Position numbers and translations under genes: made by a program. 64,000 nt of DNA from Bacteroides sp. (GTDB taxonomy: Bacteria; Bacteroidota; Bacteroidia; Bacteroidales; Bacteroidaceae), in NCBI GenBank assembly GCA_021203515.1, contig JAJQAY010000073.1, forward strand, positions 1 to 64,000. The letters run 5' to 3'. Positions 1 through 9,634 of the stretch are shown here, piece by piece; the first letter of the stretch is position 1, and each line of letters opens with the position of its first letter. The notes beneath the pieces are model-generated. The model did no database searches. It saw only the letters and a program-made list of their open reading frames with translations, and was not told where the DNA came from.

Positions 1-97
1 TATAGTTTTTCCCGTATAAAACGATAAATAAATGCGGTTTGAAGGATTATTAATCGGAAGAAAGAAGTCCGTACGTTTTCGACAAGCATAACAGAAG

Positions 98-159
98 CGA
101 TTCAGGCAGATTTGAAAGTCTTCTCAAAAAAAAGAAGATTTTCAAATCTGCCTGAATCG
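98..159. repeat. Long palindromic element, copy 1
   Basis: Two 26-base arms (98-123 and 134-159) pair with one mismatch around an A-rich 10-base loop. The core of the arm reads ATTCAGGCAGATTTGAA. A second copy lies at 12380-12444 with two compensatory base-pair changes in the stem (GCAGAT/ATCTGC here, GTAGAC/GTCTAC there) and reversed loop polarity. Conserved pairing with changed sequence suggests that the structure is what is retained. Read in one frame it gives a peptide like VFSKKRRFSNLPESF, so it can be mistaken for a protein N-terminus. Confidence 0.85.
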
Positions 160-219
160 TTTGTCACTAAAAGCCTCTTTCCACAGGTTAACCTGATGAA
201 GAAAGGAATAGCTTCGTTA

Positions 220-453
220 TCAGAATTCCTCTTTCTGGCAGTACTCCTTGATCCGTTCGGCAGAAATACATTCATACTTCTGGTTTCCGTTCAGATAGCG
301 TACTGTCACTTGGGGAGCATCTCCTATAGGAACACTCACCACTCCCAGCACCTCGGCAAAGCGCAACCGCAGGGGGTCGCCGAAGAAGTCGTACTCCTGC
401 ACCCATATACGGTCGCCTTTCTTTAAATTTACGTCTACCTGTTTCATAAGCAT
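220..453 (-). CDS. Small conserved-looking hypothetical protein
   Basis: A 77-residue protein without signal peptide or membrane segment. I do not recognise the family. It reads as a compact beta-rich domain (KKGDRIWVQEYDFFGDPLRL, then a charged C-terminal helix ending IKEYCQKEEF), reminiscent of small barrel folds, but no function follows. Possible starts are the ATG at 453 or at 447; an upstream GTG is also in frame. It is the last gene on the minus strand after the fimbrillin-like genes, separated from them by about 140 bases that hold nothing I recognise, so it may or may not be part of that operon. Confidence 0.6.
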   Translation of the reverse strand: MLMKQVDVNLKKGDRIWVQEYDFFGDPLRLRFAEVLGVVSVPIGDAPQVTVRYLNGNQKYECISAERIKEYCQKEEF

Positions 454-596
454 CACTTTTTTATAATTGGGTTATTTCTATCTAGAAATTGGGGCTAAAA
501 GTAATCGGTATTAATCAAGTTCCCGCTACTCCCATCATCAGGGGTTCAAGATTATTCCTCCCACCTGAGTCCATGTTGCCGTTCCCTCCAGTTGTA

Positions 597-3283
597 TCAT
601 AAAGGCCCCATATATCCCACGTTTGAAGCAGGATAGTTTGTGGTTATAACTATAATATTTCCGGGACCCGTGCCTGTAAGCGTTTGGACACGTCCTTGAG
701 CGGGATCTACAAACCACATATAATTATATAATCCCATTGAAGCAGCATAACGCTCATCCATTTTAAGCGTCCATTTTGTGCCTACCGGTACATTCAGACC
801 ATAAGTAAAAATATAACCGGTTGTATATTTTGACGAGCCATACTGTATTTTAGGAGTGCAAGTCGGCGTCGGCTGAATCGATTTATCCTGCACCACAAGC
901 AACCAGACGGCATCAGATGCTAAACCTTCCCGCGAAAGGGTAATCCTGGAATCGCGTGGATCGGTGTATGACGGATTCCCCTGTGCGTTAACGGTTACCG
1001 TCGCACTGCCACTTCCCGATGCGGGGGTTACCGTCAGCCATGATTCTTCGCAGTTGAGACTCCAAGGTATGCCCGCAGGACTCACCACGTTGAATGTATA
1101 GCTTCCGCCACCGGGTTCAGCTACGATAGCCGCCGGAGACAAGGAACTTGTCGGTGCACCAGCCTGCATCACTGTAATGGAAATACTGTTCTGCCCCTGC
1201 CGCGTCAGCGCGAAAGTGGCAGTGCGGGCAGAAGCGGAAGTATTGATACTTGCGGTCGTAAAAGCCACTTTATCTTTCCCGCCTGTTCCGGTGGCCGGGG
1301 TGGCAGTCAGCCAGCCGACGGTCTCCGCCGCGTCTTGTGCCAACGACCAGGCGAAGCCGTCTTTTCCGCTTTCCGGGTTGGTGACAGTAAGTGTCTGTGT
1401 CCCTCCCGAATAAGAGAACTGGAAGTTGGCAGAAGATATGCTCATCGGTTCGGGAGCTGCCTGGGTGACTTTGACGTACAGAGGATCGTTACCGTCACCA
1501 CGGGCCAAGGTGATAGTGGCGGTGCGATCTGCAACGGTATAGTTGGCAGTGGCAGTGGCTTTGACCACGAATACCCCAGTGCCACCAGTGGTCACTTCCT
1601 CCCCTTTATCATTCAGCAAGGTAAGCCAACTTGCATACACCTCTTTTGAAAGCGTCCACGTTTCGTTGGAATTGTTGGTAATAGTCAACTGATTAGTACC
1701 ACCCACCATGGGAAACTGGGTGGAGTTGGCCTCGATAATGGTGGCTTCGGCGGCTTCCTACGTCACGAGGATGCGGGTCACACCGGAGAGGGCGCGGCGA
1801 ATAGCCACTTCCGCCTGCCGGGGCTTGGTAGCGCCGTTCGCCTCGGTTATCTTGATGAGAATAGTAGCATCCTCTTTTCCGTAGAGCTTATTCAGTTCGC
1901 TGCCTGCCGTACCGTCCGGCCCTACCTCGCAGACTTTCAGCCAGGAGGCGGGCGGTTCTTTTTCAGCACGGGTGTTGGGAGCTACACGAGTGTTCAGGGC
2001 AGCCGGAGTGCCAGTATCCGCAAGTTCGGGGCTCACTTCCACAATCCACTGGTCGCCTTTCTCAGGATTGATTATCCGCACCGTCTGTGTCTGGTCCGCC
2101 GTATTGGCTTTAGTGATGCCGAGTTCGGCGTTGCCCTTGCCGGTCTGCTTGGTATCGGTATCGTTGGTGGGTTCAATGACTACGGTGAGGTCTTCAAGCA
2201 GTTTGGTTTCCGTACCCATTTCCCATTCCACCACGTCGGGATCGCCCACCTCAATGGGTTTAAGGCCAAGCAGTTGTTGCAAGTCCATTTGTATCTTGTA
2301 GTGGTAGATGCGGTTGTGCTCCCATGTCACAGCAGGGATTTTGACGGTAAACACCTTCTCTCCGTCATTCGCGGTGTTGCCTGCGGCGGTCGCCTCGATG
2401 CGGCAGGTAAGTTCGAAAGTGGCGGTTTCGCCGTTCGCTATCTCCTGCGGCATCTGCATAAAAAGGTTATCGCCTGCATTCAGAAGGGTTTCCGCAGTGC
2501 CCAGAGGGGCGAGGGAGAGGTTCTCCGCAGTGGCTACATAGGCGGAGCTGACTTCTGTTTCTCCTTCGCTGCCCGTTGTTCCGCCGGAAGTGCCCGCCAT
2601 TCCCTGTTCACTCCACAGGGAAGCAGCATCAGGAGTGGCGTTCAGATTCAGCGTGCCCGCATTATTGACGCCTTTCAGTTGAATTTTCGTTATCGTAGCG
2701 GTGTAATAGCCGGAATAATCCTGATCGGTAGAAGCGGAAAGACGGATTTGTGAAAGGGCATGGCGGAAAGTGACTACCACTTTCGTCCCCGCATCCACCC
2801 ATTCAAGGTCTTTGCTACCGCCCGCCTCGGGCAGGGAGTAGAGCAGGTCTTGCTGCTCCGTAGCGGCAGCAGCTATGACGACGCCCCGGAGTAAGCCGTC
2901 GCTCGCCCAATAACCGGCGTTATAGGGGCTGTAGGCAAGGAAAGTATGCTTCGCGCCCTCTTCCCAATACTGGGTAGGGCATACGTCCACATGCCGCCCT
3001 GCCGGGTGACTTTTACGTTTTCCATGAAGAGTTCCGGTGCTGTTGCGTCCTCTCCCCACGAGGAGGTGGCGTCTGTCCAAGGGATAGCGCCATGACGGTA
3101 GGCAATGACTCCGAAATCGTTGCCGTCCGCAAAGGCGGTTTTGACGGCGGCACGGGTGGCGCCTTTCCCTACGAAGGTTTCGAAGGAGAGGGACTTAAAA
3201 TCCGAACGATTGAGTTCTTCGTTCGTGGAGCAGCTTGTCAATGCCACCAACAGGCCGAGACTGATGAATAGATGCTTTTTCAT
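597..3283 (-). pseudogene. Fimbrillin-like BACON-domain lipoprotein, broken (frameshift plus stop)
   Basis: Tandem paralogue of the intact gene at 3304-6000, sharing nearly the same N-terminus (lipoprotein signal with cysteine in LTSCSTNEE, then SDFKSLSFETFVGKG) and the same order of Mfa/FimA-like domain followed by Ig-like BACON repeats. Two lesions separate it into three open stretches. Near 2977-2980 one C is missing from a C run (the paralogue reads WTYSPTMYWDEG; here the frame shifts after WTY). At 1758-1760 a TAG stands where the paralogue has CAG (ILVTQEG). Adding one base gives an 895-residue product against 898 in the paralogue. If expressed it would be a lipid-anchored surface or fimbrial-tip protein. 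Whether the lesions are biological or sequencing errors cannot be told from the sequence. Confidence 0.85.
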
Positions 3284-3303
3284 TATAATGTATGAGTTAA
3301 TTA

Positions 3304-6000
3304 TTAGAATGACGGATGAAATAATAAATACAGAGTTAACGGTTCGCTTCCGTCTTCCGGCGTAATTTGAACTAATATTGCCTTATTATTGGTAGCCGGT
3401 ACACCTTTCACGTAGACTAAAATCTCATGGTTGACTGTGCATGTAAGTTCTCTATACAATGATGATTCATCTATTTTTTTAACAATGCAAAAAAAACCAA
3501 GGTTCTGCCAATTAGAGACCGTAGCTGTCCACGTTTTGCCTGCCGGAGCGGTTATTGCAAAACGGTACAAACCGTCTTGGGGCTTCTGCTTGTAATATGC
3601 AGGCTCTGCCGTAATCACATCCGGAGCCGCGCCTTGCGTCAGCGACAGGCTGACGTCGATTTGCCCCTCCCGGCTGAGCGTGAAACGGGCGGTGCGGGTA
3701 TTCGTAAAGGAAGTGTTCTCCGTCACACTGACGCTTACCGAGGCGTTGCCGTTGCCCGAGGTGCGGGACAGCGTCGCCCAACTCTGGTTACTGCTGACAG
3801 TCCAGCCTATACCCGTCGGACTTGCCACATTGAAAGTACGACTTTGGGCGGTATAGTCCACACTGAGAGACGACGGAGACAAGGTGGAAGCGGGCGCTCC
3901 CGTCTGCGTCATGGTAATGGGTATATCGCTCTGCCCCTGTCTGCTGAGTGTGAAGGTGGCGGTGCGGGTGGAAGCGAACGTATTTATGCTTGCGGTTGTA
4001 AAAGTCACTTTACCGCTTACGGTTGTTCCGGTAGTCGGGGTGGCGGTCAGACAGTCGGCAGTCGCCGACGCGTTCCGTGCCAGTGTCCAAGCGAAACCCT
4101 CCTTCCCGCCTTCGGGGTTGGTGACAGTCAATGTCTGGCTTCCTCCCGAATAGGAGAACCCGAAGCTGCCGGAAGATATGCTCATCGGCTCGGGGGCGGC
4201 CTGAGTGACCTTTACAAGCAAAGGGGCGGTGCTGCTGCCACGGTCTAAGGTAATGGTGGCGGTGCGCTCCGCAGCGGTTAAATTGGCATCGGCGGTAGCT
4301 TTGACAATGAAAGTTCCGCCAGCGCCGCCGGTCACTGTTGCTCCTTTATCATCCACTAATGTAAGCCAATCGGCCTGTTCATCTTTCGAAAGCGTCCACA
4401 TTTCAGAGGACTTATTAGTGATAGTCAGTTGGTTAGTCCCTCCAGTCATAGGGAACTGGGTGGAGTTGGCTTCGATAATGGCAGCGGGCGCGCCTTCCTG
4501 CGTCACGAGGATGCGGGTCACGCCGGACAGGGCACGGCGGATAATCACTTCCGCCTTGCGTGGAGTGGTCAGTGTGTTCTCCTCCGTTATAATCTCGATG
4601 TCGGCATCGGTCTTTCCATAGAGCTTCGCTGTCGCAGTTCCCCCGGCAGTCTTGTTGCGGACGGTCAGCCACCAGGCAGGTTCTTTCTTTTCGGCACGGG
4701 TGTTGGCGGGTGTCGCATCTGTAATCTCAGAGCCTACTTCTACAATCCACTGGTCGTCCACTTCGGGATTGGCGATGTGTACCGTTTGTGTGCCCGGTTC
4801 ACTGCTTTTGGTGATGCCGAGTTCGGCGTTTCCCGTGCCGGTCTGTTCGGTATCGCCTTCAGCCGAGGGGGCAATGGTGACAGTCAGGTCCTCGGGCAGC
4901 TTGGTTTCCGTACCCGCTTCCCATTCCACTACATCGGGATCGTCAACTTCGATAGGCTTTAGGCTGAGCAATTGCTGCAAGTCCATTTGTATCTTGTAGT
5001 GGTAGATGTGGTTGTGCTCCCACGTAATAGCAGGTATCTTGATGATGGCAACTTTCCCCGTGCCGGCATTACTTTCGTTGCCAGCAGCGGCGGCCACGAC
5101 GTCGTAGGTTATTTCGAAGGCCGCCGTCTCGCCATTCATGATTGCCTGCGGCAACTGCATGAAGAGGTTGTCGACACCGTTTAGCAGGGTTTCGGCGGTA
5201 GACAAAGGAATCTCGAGGTCGCCGGTAGTGGCGGCATAAGTGGCGGTGGCTTTGGTGGTGGTGGCTTTGGCATTGACTACTTCAGGGGTCTCTGCCGGGA
5301 TTTCTTCAACTCCTTCTCCGTTGGTGTTTGCAACTCCCTGGTTGCTCCACGGAGAAACGGTGACATCGGCGGTGTCCAGGTTCAGTTCGCTGCTATTGGC
5401 GATACCCGTCAGGCGGACTTTGCGGATAGTGGCGGTGTAGTAGCCCGAATAATCTTGGTCGGTGGAGGCGGAAATGCGGATTTGGGACAGGGCGTGGCGG
5501 AAGGTGATGACTACCTTTTTCCCTTCCGACCATTCGAGGTCTTTGCTTCCCGCTTCGGGCAGGGAGTAGAGCAGGTCTATCTGTCCGGAGGCACTCTCCG
5601 CCGTGGTGACGCCCAGAAGGTGACCTTCGCTTGCCGGGTCGAGTATGTATCCTGCATTATAGGGACTATAGGCAAGGAAGGTATGCTTCACGCCCTCGTC
5701 CCAGTACATGGTAGGGCTGTAAGTCCATAAACCGCCCTGCAGGGTGACGGGCACGTTTTCCATGAATAGTTCTTTTGTAGCTCCGTCGGCAGACCACCCG
5801 GTCGTGCCGTGGCGATAGGCGATGACGCCGAAATTGTCGCCGTCGGCGAAAGCTGTTTTGGCGGCGGCACGGGTAGTACCTTTGCCCACGAAGGTTTCGA
5901 AAGCAAGGGACTTGAAGTCCGAACGGTTGAGCTCTTCGTTCGTGGAACAGCCGGAAAGGGCGGCAATCAGGCTGAGACCGATAAATAAGTGCTTTTTCAT
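3304..6000 (-). CDS. Fimbrillin-like lipoprotein with BACON repeats
   Basis: 898 residues. It begins MKKHLFIGLSLIAALSGC, a lipoprotein signal with the lipid-bearing cysteine at residue 18. Residues of about 25-390 resemble the Mfa-like/FimA fimbrillin family (TRAAAKTAFADGDNFGVIAY; LLYSLPEAG; FRHALSQIRISA; TWEHNHIYHYKIQ). About four BACON-type Ig-like modules follow (roughly 395-800), each closing with a pattern such as LSRQGQSDIPITMTQTGAP, and then a unique C-terminal domain of about 95 residues. BACON modules are common in Bacteroidales surface proteins and are thought to bind glycans or mucin; a fimbrillin module plus several BACON modules fits a fimbrial tip or adhesin subunit. It lies 20 bases upstream of its broken paralogue and in line with other fimbrial genes, probably one transcript driven by the invertible promoter at about 9.6-9.95 kb. 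Confidence 0.88.
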   Translation of the reverse strand: MKKHLFIGLSLIAALSGCSTNEELNRSDFKSLAFETFVGKGTTRAAAKTAFADGDNFGVIAYRHGTTGWSADGATKELFMENVPVTLQGGLWTYSPTMYWDEGVKHTFLAYSPYNAGYILDPASEGHLLGVTTAESASGQIDLLYSLPEAGSKDLEWSEGKKVVITFRHALSQIRISASTDQDYSGYYTATIRKVRLTGIANSSELNLDTADVTVSPWSNQGVANTNGEGVEEIPAETPEVVNAKATTTKATATYAATTGDLEIPLSTAETLLNGVDNLFMQLPQAIMNGETAAFEITYDVVAAAAGNESNAGTGKVAIIKIPAITWEHNHIYHYKIQMDLQQLLSLKPIEVDDPDVVEWEAGTETKLPEDLTVTIAPSAEGDTEQTGTGNAELGITKSSEPGTQTVHIANPEVDDQWIVEVGSEITDATPANTRAEKKEPAWWLTVRNKTAGGTATAKLYGKTDADIEIITEENTLTTPRKAEVIIRRALSGVTRILVTQEGAPAAIIEANSTQFPMTGGTNQLTITNKSSEMWTLSKDEQADWLTLVDDKGATVTGGAGGTFIVKATADANLTAAERTATITLDRGSSTAPLLVKVTQAAPEPMSISSGSFGFSYSGGSQTLTVTNPEGGKEGFAWTLARNASATADCLTATPTTGTTVSGKVTFTTASINTFASTRTATFTLSRQGQSDIPITMTQTGAPASTLSPSSLSVDYTAQSRTFNVASPTGIGWTVSSNQSWATLSRTSGNGNASVSVSVTENTSFTNTRTARFTLSREGQIDVSLSLTQGAAPDVITAEPAYYKQKPQDGLYRFAITAPAGKTWTATVSNWQNLGFFCIVKKIDESSLYRELTCTVNHEILVYVKGVPATNNKAILVQITPEDGSEPLTLYLLFHPSF

Positions 6001-6098
6001 ATATGATTATTTATTAAATTTCTTCGCACTGCAAAGGCAGTAGTGGCTATAAGGAGACATTCAACCCCTTATAGCCTAAAAGGCAAAAAACAAATGGA

Positions 6099-7245
6099 TT
6101 ATACTTTAGGAGTTTCAGGAGCGGCAACGTTTCCGTTGTCATCATTGTTGAACACAGTCTCTGTTGTATCCCATGGTACGATGCTCATATTTTCATCATC
6201 AAACATGATAGGTTTCTGATTCAATACCTGCGGCATATTAATACCGAGTTTATAATGATAAATCTTGTTGGCTGCCCAAGACTGCGTTGTGGTCGTAGTA
6301 AAAATAGCACTGGCCGTTGCGGTAGTCGCAGAGCCGTCTGTCGGTTCCGGTACTATCGTATATTCCAAAGAAACCGTAAATCTGACATTACCCGTGGTTT
6401 CTTGGGGTAACAGCATCAAAGCCCCGTCCGTTCCGTCATTTACAACCACGTATTCATTTATCTGATATACTTTATCATTCGTCATATCCACTGCGGTAGT
6501 AGGAGTCACCGTGTATTTGTCAGGCGTTCCTTCAGTGGCAAGATTAGTCCAAGACAAATCTTGATTTGTATCAGTTCTGCCTATTACACTGATTTCTCCT
6601 TTATTCTTAAAGTTTTCAGGCTGCGGTTCGGCAGCTGTACTCAGACGTTCAATCTGTACGGATGTAATCTTCACATTTGTCGCTTTCTCGGAAGTTGCCG
6701 TAATTCCTACAGAATACTTTATCTGTGAAAGGGCGTGACGGAAAGCGAATGATTGCTTTGCGGGGGTAGCAGTAGTTGCTTCACTCCACACAGGATTTTT
6801 TAACGCATCTGCCACCATGAAATCGGCTTGTTCGGCAACGGCATCCTTTACAGTGTATAAAAAGACTCCGGCATCAAAAGTAGCTCCGCTTTCACCGGGT
6901 GTACATGCAAAGAAAGTATGCGCTTTCCCGTCTTGCCAATAGGCCATAGGGGAATTTGACCAATTACCGTTGTTGTCCCTTGTTACTACCGAGGGCAGGT
7001 TCGGGATTGCTACCGGAGATTCAAATGTCGGCCCCATTTGTGCATTACCGGCAAAGCCCCATGCTTTTATCGTTGCGCCCTCACCAAACTTATTTCCGCT
7101 AACCGGTGTACCCTTCGTACTCGCCTTACCTATATATGTCTCAAAATCCGATAGCCCTGTTCGTTGACATCTCAACGATTTCACTATTTGTGCAGCTTGA
7201 TAAAGCTGCGGCTGCGATTGCAGCAAACATCATAATCTTTTTCAT
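6099..7245 (-). CDS. Fimbrillin-like lipoprotein, frameshifted near the N-terminus
   Basis: The body (FETYIGKASTKGTPVSG, FRHALSQIKYSVGI, SWAANKIYHYKLGINMP, CTPGESGATF) is the Mfa-like fimbrillin family. The natural start is the ATG at 7243-7245, giving a lipoprotein signal MKKIMMFAAIAAAALSSC. That frame hits TGA after NRAIGF because of one extra T in a run of four (7143-7146 on the plus strand). With three T it reads NRAIGFETYIGK and continues to the stop at 6099, 381 residues. An out-of-frame start at 7226 would give a meaningless N-terminus without a signal. It lies between the DUF5119 gene and the large BACON fimbrillin and is probably a stalk or accessory subunit of the same surface fibre. 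Confidence 0.82.
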
Positions 7246-7404
7246 ATTATTATTATTTAATGAATTAAAATAAAAAAACGTTTGTTTTGTGAGAATGACT
7301 ACTATTGTTCATCATAAGCTCTCTTTGGGTTGTTCTTAATCTTCCTGTCCGTTCCGTTTATTACTTGTTTTTATTTGCTATTATCTCTATTAGAGGAATG
7401 TATG

Positions 7405-8427
7405 TTATAAAATGATTTCCGTCTCTTCACCCCAACCGTTGATGTCGGCATCGAACCCGCTATCGGACTTACCGGGGAGTTCCACATCGGGAAGTTCCAC
7501 TTCTTCCACCACTATGGGTATCACGATTTCAGGTTCAATGGCATCGAAGTCTATCTGGTCGGAGATTTCAAATTCATAATCCACTACGGAGTTGTCGCGC
7601 ATCACGAACTCCAGTTGTACGAGATGCTGTATCCGCTCTTCTTCGGGGGTATCGTCCGGTGAACAGACTAATCCGAAAACATTGATTGCCTTGCTCAGAA
7701 AGGAGTCATCCGTCTTGTCCATATCGAAAATAGCCGTTCCGGTTTCGCTCGTACATTCGCCCGTGGCGAGCGAGATGCTTTGCGCCACTCCCGACAGCGA
7801 GGCACGGCAAGAGGAAGCGCCTTTGAGTCCTTTTACTTTCACCTTCAGCGTGACGCGCAGCACACGGCTGCGTGGATAGGCGTAAATTGTATCGGAAATG
7901 GTCTTGCCGTAAGTCTGCACGGTTTCGAGCGAGCAGTAAGTGGCGAAGAAGCGGTCGGGCTCGGCTATCAATATCTCGCTGCGGGTGCGCAGGTTGGCGC
8001 ACGAACGGTCGGAGTAATAGATATTCTTGTTGGAAATGCCTTTGGTATAAGGAATGCGCGTCCTTGCTCCCAAGTAGGCTTCCGCCGTGTTCAGGTGATC
8101 CATGCCACGCAGTTGTATCATTTCGGTGTCGCTGTTGAAGAGCAAGAAGTCGTATGTGCCGTCCTGCACCATGATGTCGCCGCCGTAAGTGTCACGGTAA
8201 TAGGTATAATCGGAACTGGCGCCGGACTGTTCTTGCCGTGCCTGCTTGCCGGCATACATGGAAATGCGCACGCCCTCGGGGAGCGAGGACTGCAATTCCG
8301 CCGGCAGGGAGTCCCACACCACCGTGACATGAAGGTTCTCATGCGGGTGGTCGTAGCACAGTTCATTGCGCTCGCAACCGGATAGCAGTATTAGGCATGT
8401 CGTCAGTATGCTCATAACTATTCTCAT
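7405..8427 (-). CDS. DUF5119-type lipoprotein of a fimbrial operon
   Basis: About 340 residues from the start MRIVMSILTTCLILLSGC, a lipoprotein signal; an in-frame extension further upstream overlaps the previous gene and is unlikely. The N-terminus after the cysteine (ERNELCYDHPH) and the following beta-rich domain match the DUF5119 family as I recall it. Members usually sit beside DUF3575 and fimbrillin genes and are thought to be minor or anchor components of surface fibres. The start codon lies two bases after the stop of the DUF3575 gene with a GGAGG-like stretch just upstream, so the two are translated from one message. A C-terminal acidic and proline-rich stretch (VVEEVELPDVELPGKSDSG) is typical of an exported linker. 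Confidence 0.8.
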   Translation of the reverse strand: MRIVMSILTTCLILLSGCERNELCYDHPHENLHVTVVWDSLPAELQSSLPEGVRISMYAGKQARQEQSGASSDYTYYRDTYGGDIMVQDGTYDFLLFNSDTEMIQLRGMDHLNTAEAYLGARTRIPYTKGISNKNIYYSDRSCANLRTRSEILIAEPDRFFATYCSLETVQTYGKTISDTIYAYPRSRVLRVTLKVKVKGLKGASSCRASLSGVAQSISLATGECTSETGTAIFDMDKTDDSFLSKAINVFGLVCSPDDTPEEERIQHLVQLEFVMRDNSVVDYEFEISDQIDFDAIEPEIVIPIVVEEVELPDVELPGKSDSGFDADINGWGEETEIIL

Positions 8428-8429
8428 TA

Positions 8430-9575
8430 TTATTCTTTTTCCGGCCTCCGTTTCAACCAATTAAGAGGCCAAACCAAAGAGACTTTCGCCTTTGTGGGGC
8501 CGAAATAGGAATATCGTTGTGTCTTCTCGTAAACGTAGCAGCCCCTGTCCCAGTGGTACTGGCGGTATTCGGTCATCAGATAGCCCACACCGAGGGAGAG
8601 TTCCATGCGCAGCTTCCTCCCGATGGGGAACATATAGCCGTAGGTCAGTCCGCCGGCAATGAAGAACTCGCCCTGAATGTCGTGGGTGGGCTTGAACATG
8701 AACTCATAGAGTCCCGTGCCCATGTAGAAGCCGCCGAAGTGTCCGCGGAAGTTCTCTTTCGAAGCAAACCAATAGCGCAGTTCGGGACTGATGGCGGCGA
8801 TGCGGTAGTATTTATGTTTGCTGCGGTTGCTCCACCAGACATATTGCCAGTCGAGGTTGAGGGAGAGGCGGCGCTTCAGGTAGTACTCGGCTTCGAGGTT
8901 GACGGCGAGGGCGGCACAGTACAGGAGGTTGGTCTTGAGAGCGAAGCGGGGAGCGGTGAGAGAGGAGTCGCAAGAGGCGCTGCAGGACATGCGGCGAGAC
9001 TTGTTATGAGGTATGTAATAAGGGACGTAATAAGGTATATAGCAAGGAATGTAATAAGGTATATAGTAAGGAATGTAATAAGGGATGTAGTAAGGGATAT
9101 AGTGAGGAGTGTCGCAAGGAATAGACGGTATCGGGTATTCGGACGGAGACGGCTGCGGGAGCTTGGACGGCTGTGCAGAAATCCGTGCCCGTACTGTCAC
9201 CATATCTCCTTTTACGGCCCGGTTGTGGGTAAGGAAATACTCATCCCGCAGCCCGCAGTGGAGCACCAATTGGGACTTCACATGATTTGAGCGCAGTTTG
9301 GCCATGACAAGATTTTTTTGGGGAGTGGGCAGCGAATTGCAGTAACCGTCTACGTACAAAATCATACGCTTGTCCAGGATGGCTTCCTTATGCTGTTCCA
9401 CAAAAGCCATCAGACGCTCTTGCTCCAACCGGTTGTCGTTCGTTGATGCCATGAAGCTATCCGTTTGAAGGCTGAAATAAAAGTTAAAAAGACTATCTGA
9501 TGCCGGCTTTTCTTGGGCCGCAAGAGGGAGTATTTGCAAAACAAATATAGATAGTATAATAGATGCTTTCAGCAT
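8430..9575 (-). CDS. DUF3575 outer-membrane protein with YIPY repeat
   Basis: 381 residues with a signal peptide (MLKASIILSIFVLQILPLAA). Residues 25-135 resemble an OmpA-like periplasmic domain (ILYVDGYCNS, MAKLRSNHVKSQL). Residues 159-189 are a repetitive tyrosine/proline stretch built on YIPY. Residues from about 208 to the end are the DUF3575 beta-barrel-like domain (ALKTNLLYCAALAVNLEAEY, aromatic alternating strands to VWPLNW). Family members head fimbrial operons and are thought to act as outer-membrane anchors or assembly factors. This is the first gene downstream of the invertible segment; its start lies about 60 bases from the near inverted repeat, so its expression should depend on promoter orientation. 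Confidence 0.82.
   Translation of the reverse strand: MLKASIILSIFVLQILPLAAQEKPASDSLFNFYFSLQTDSFMASTNDNRLEQERLMAFVEQHKEAILDKRMILYVDGYCNSLPTPQKNLVMAKLRSNHVKSQLVLHCGLRDEYFLTHNRAVKGDMVTVRARISAQPSKLPQPSPSEYPIPSIPCDTPHYIPYYIPYYIPYYIPYYIPCYIPYYVPYYIPHNKSRRMSCSASCDSSLTAPRFALKTNLLYCAALAVNLEAEYYLKRRLSLNLDWQYVWWSNRSKHKYYRIAAISPELRYWFASKENFRGHFGGFYMGTGLYEFMFKPTHDIQGEFFIAGGLTYGYMFPIGRKLRMELSLGVGYLMTEYRQYHWDRGCYVYEKTQRYSYFGPTKAKVSLVWPLNWLKRRPEKE
9009..9101 (-). repeat. In-frame YIPY tandem repeat tract
   Basis: The DNA repeats a 12-base unit coding for YIPY about eight times (with C, V and H variants near the ends), including two 24-base copies differing at one base. Copy number could change in frame by slippage, altering the length of the linker between the periplasmic and barrel parts of the DUF3575 protein. 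Confidence 0.85.
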
Positions 9576-9634
9576 AAAGATGATATTTAGTATAGACTCA
9601 AGTTAACAAATTCTACTGTCGGGACTGCATAGGC

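Noticed and set aside
112..426. A 104-codon plus-strand frame starting in the palindrome at 98-159
   Set aside because: Its N-terminus is the translated hairpin and the remainder is antisense to a plausible minus-strand gene.
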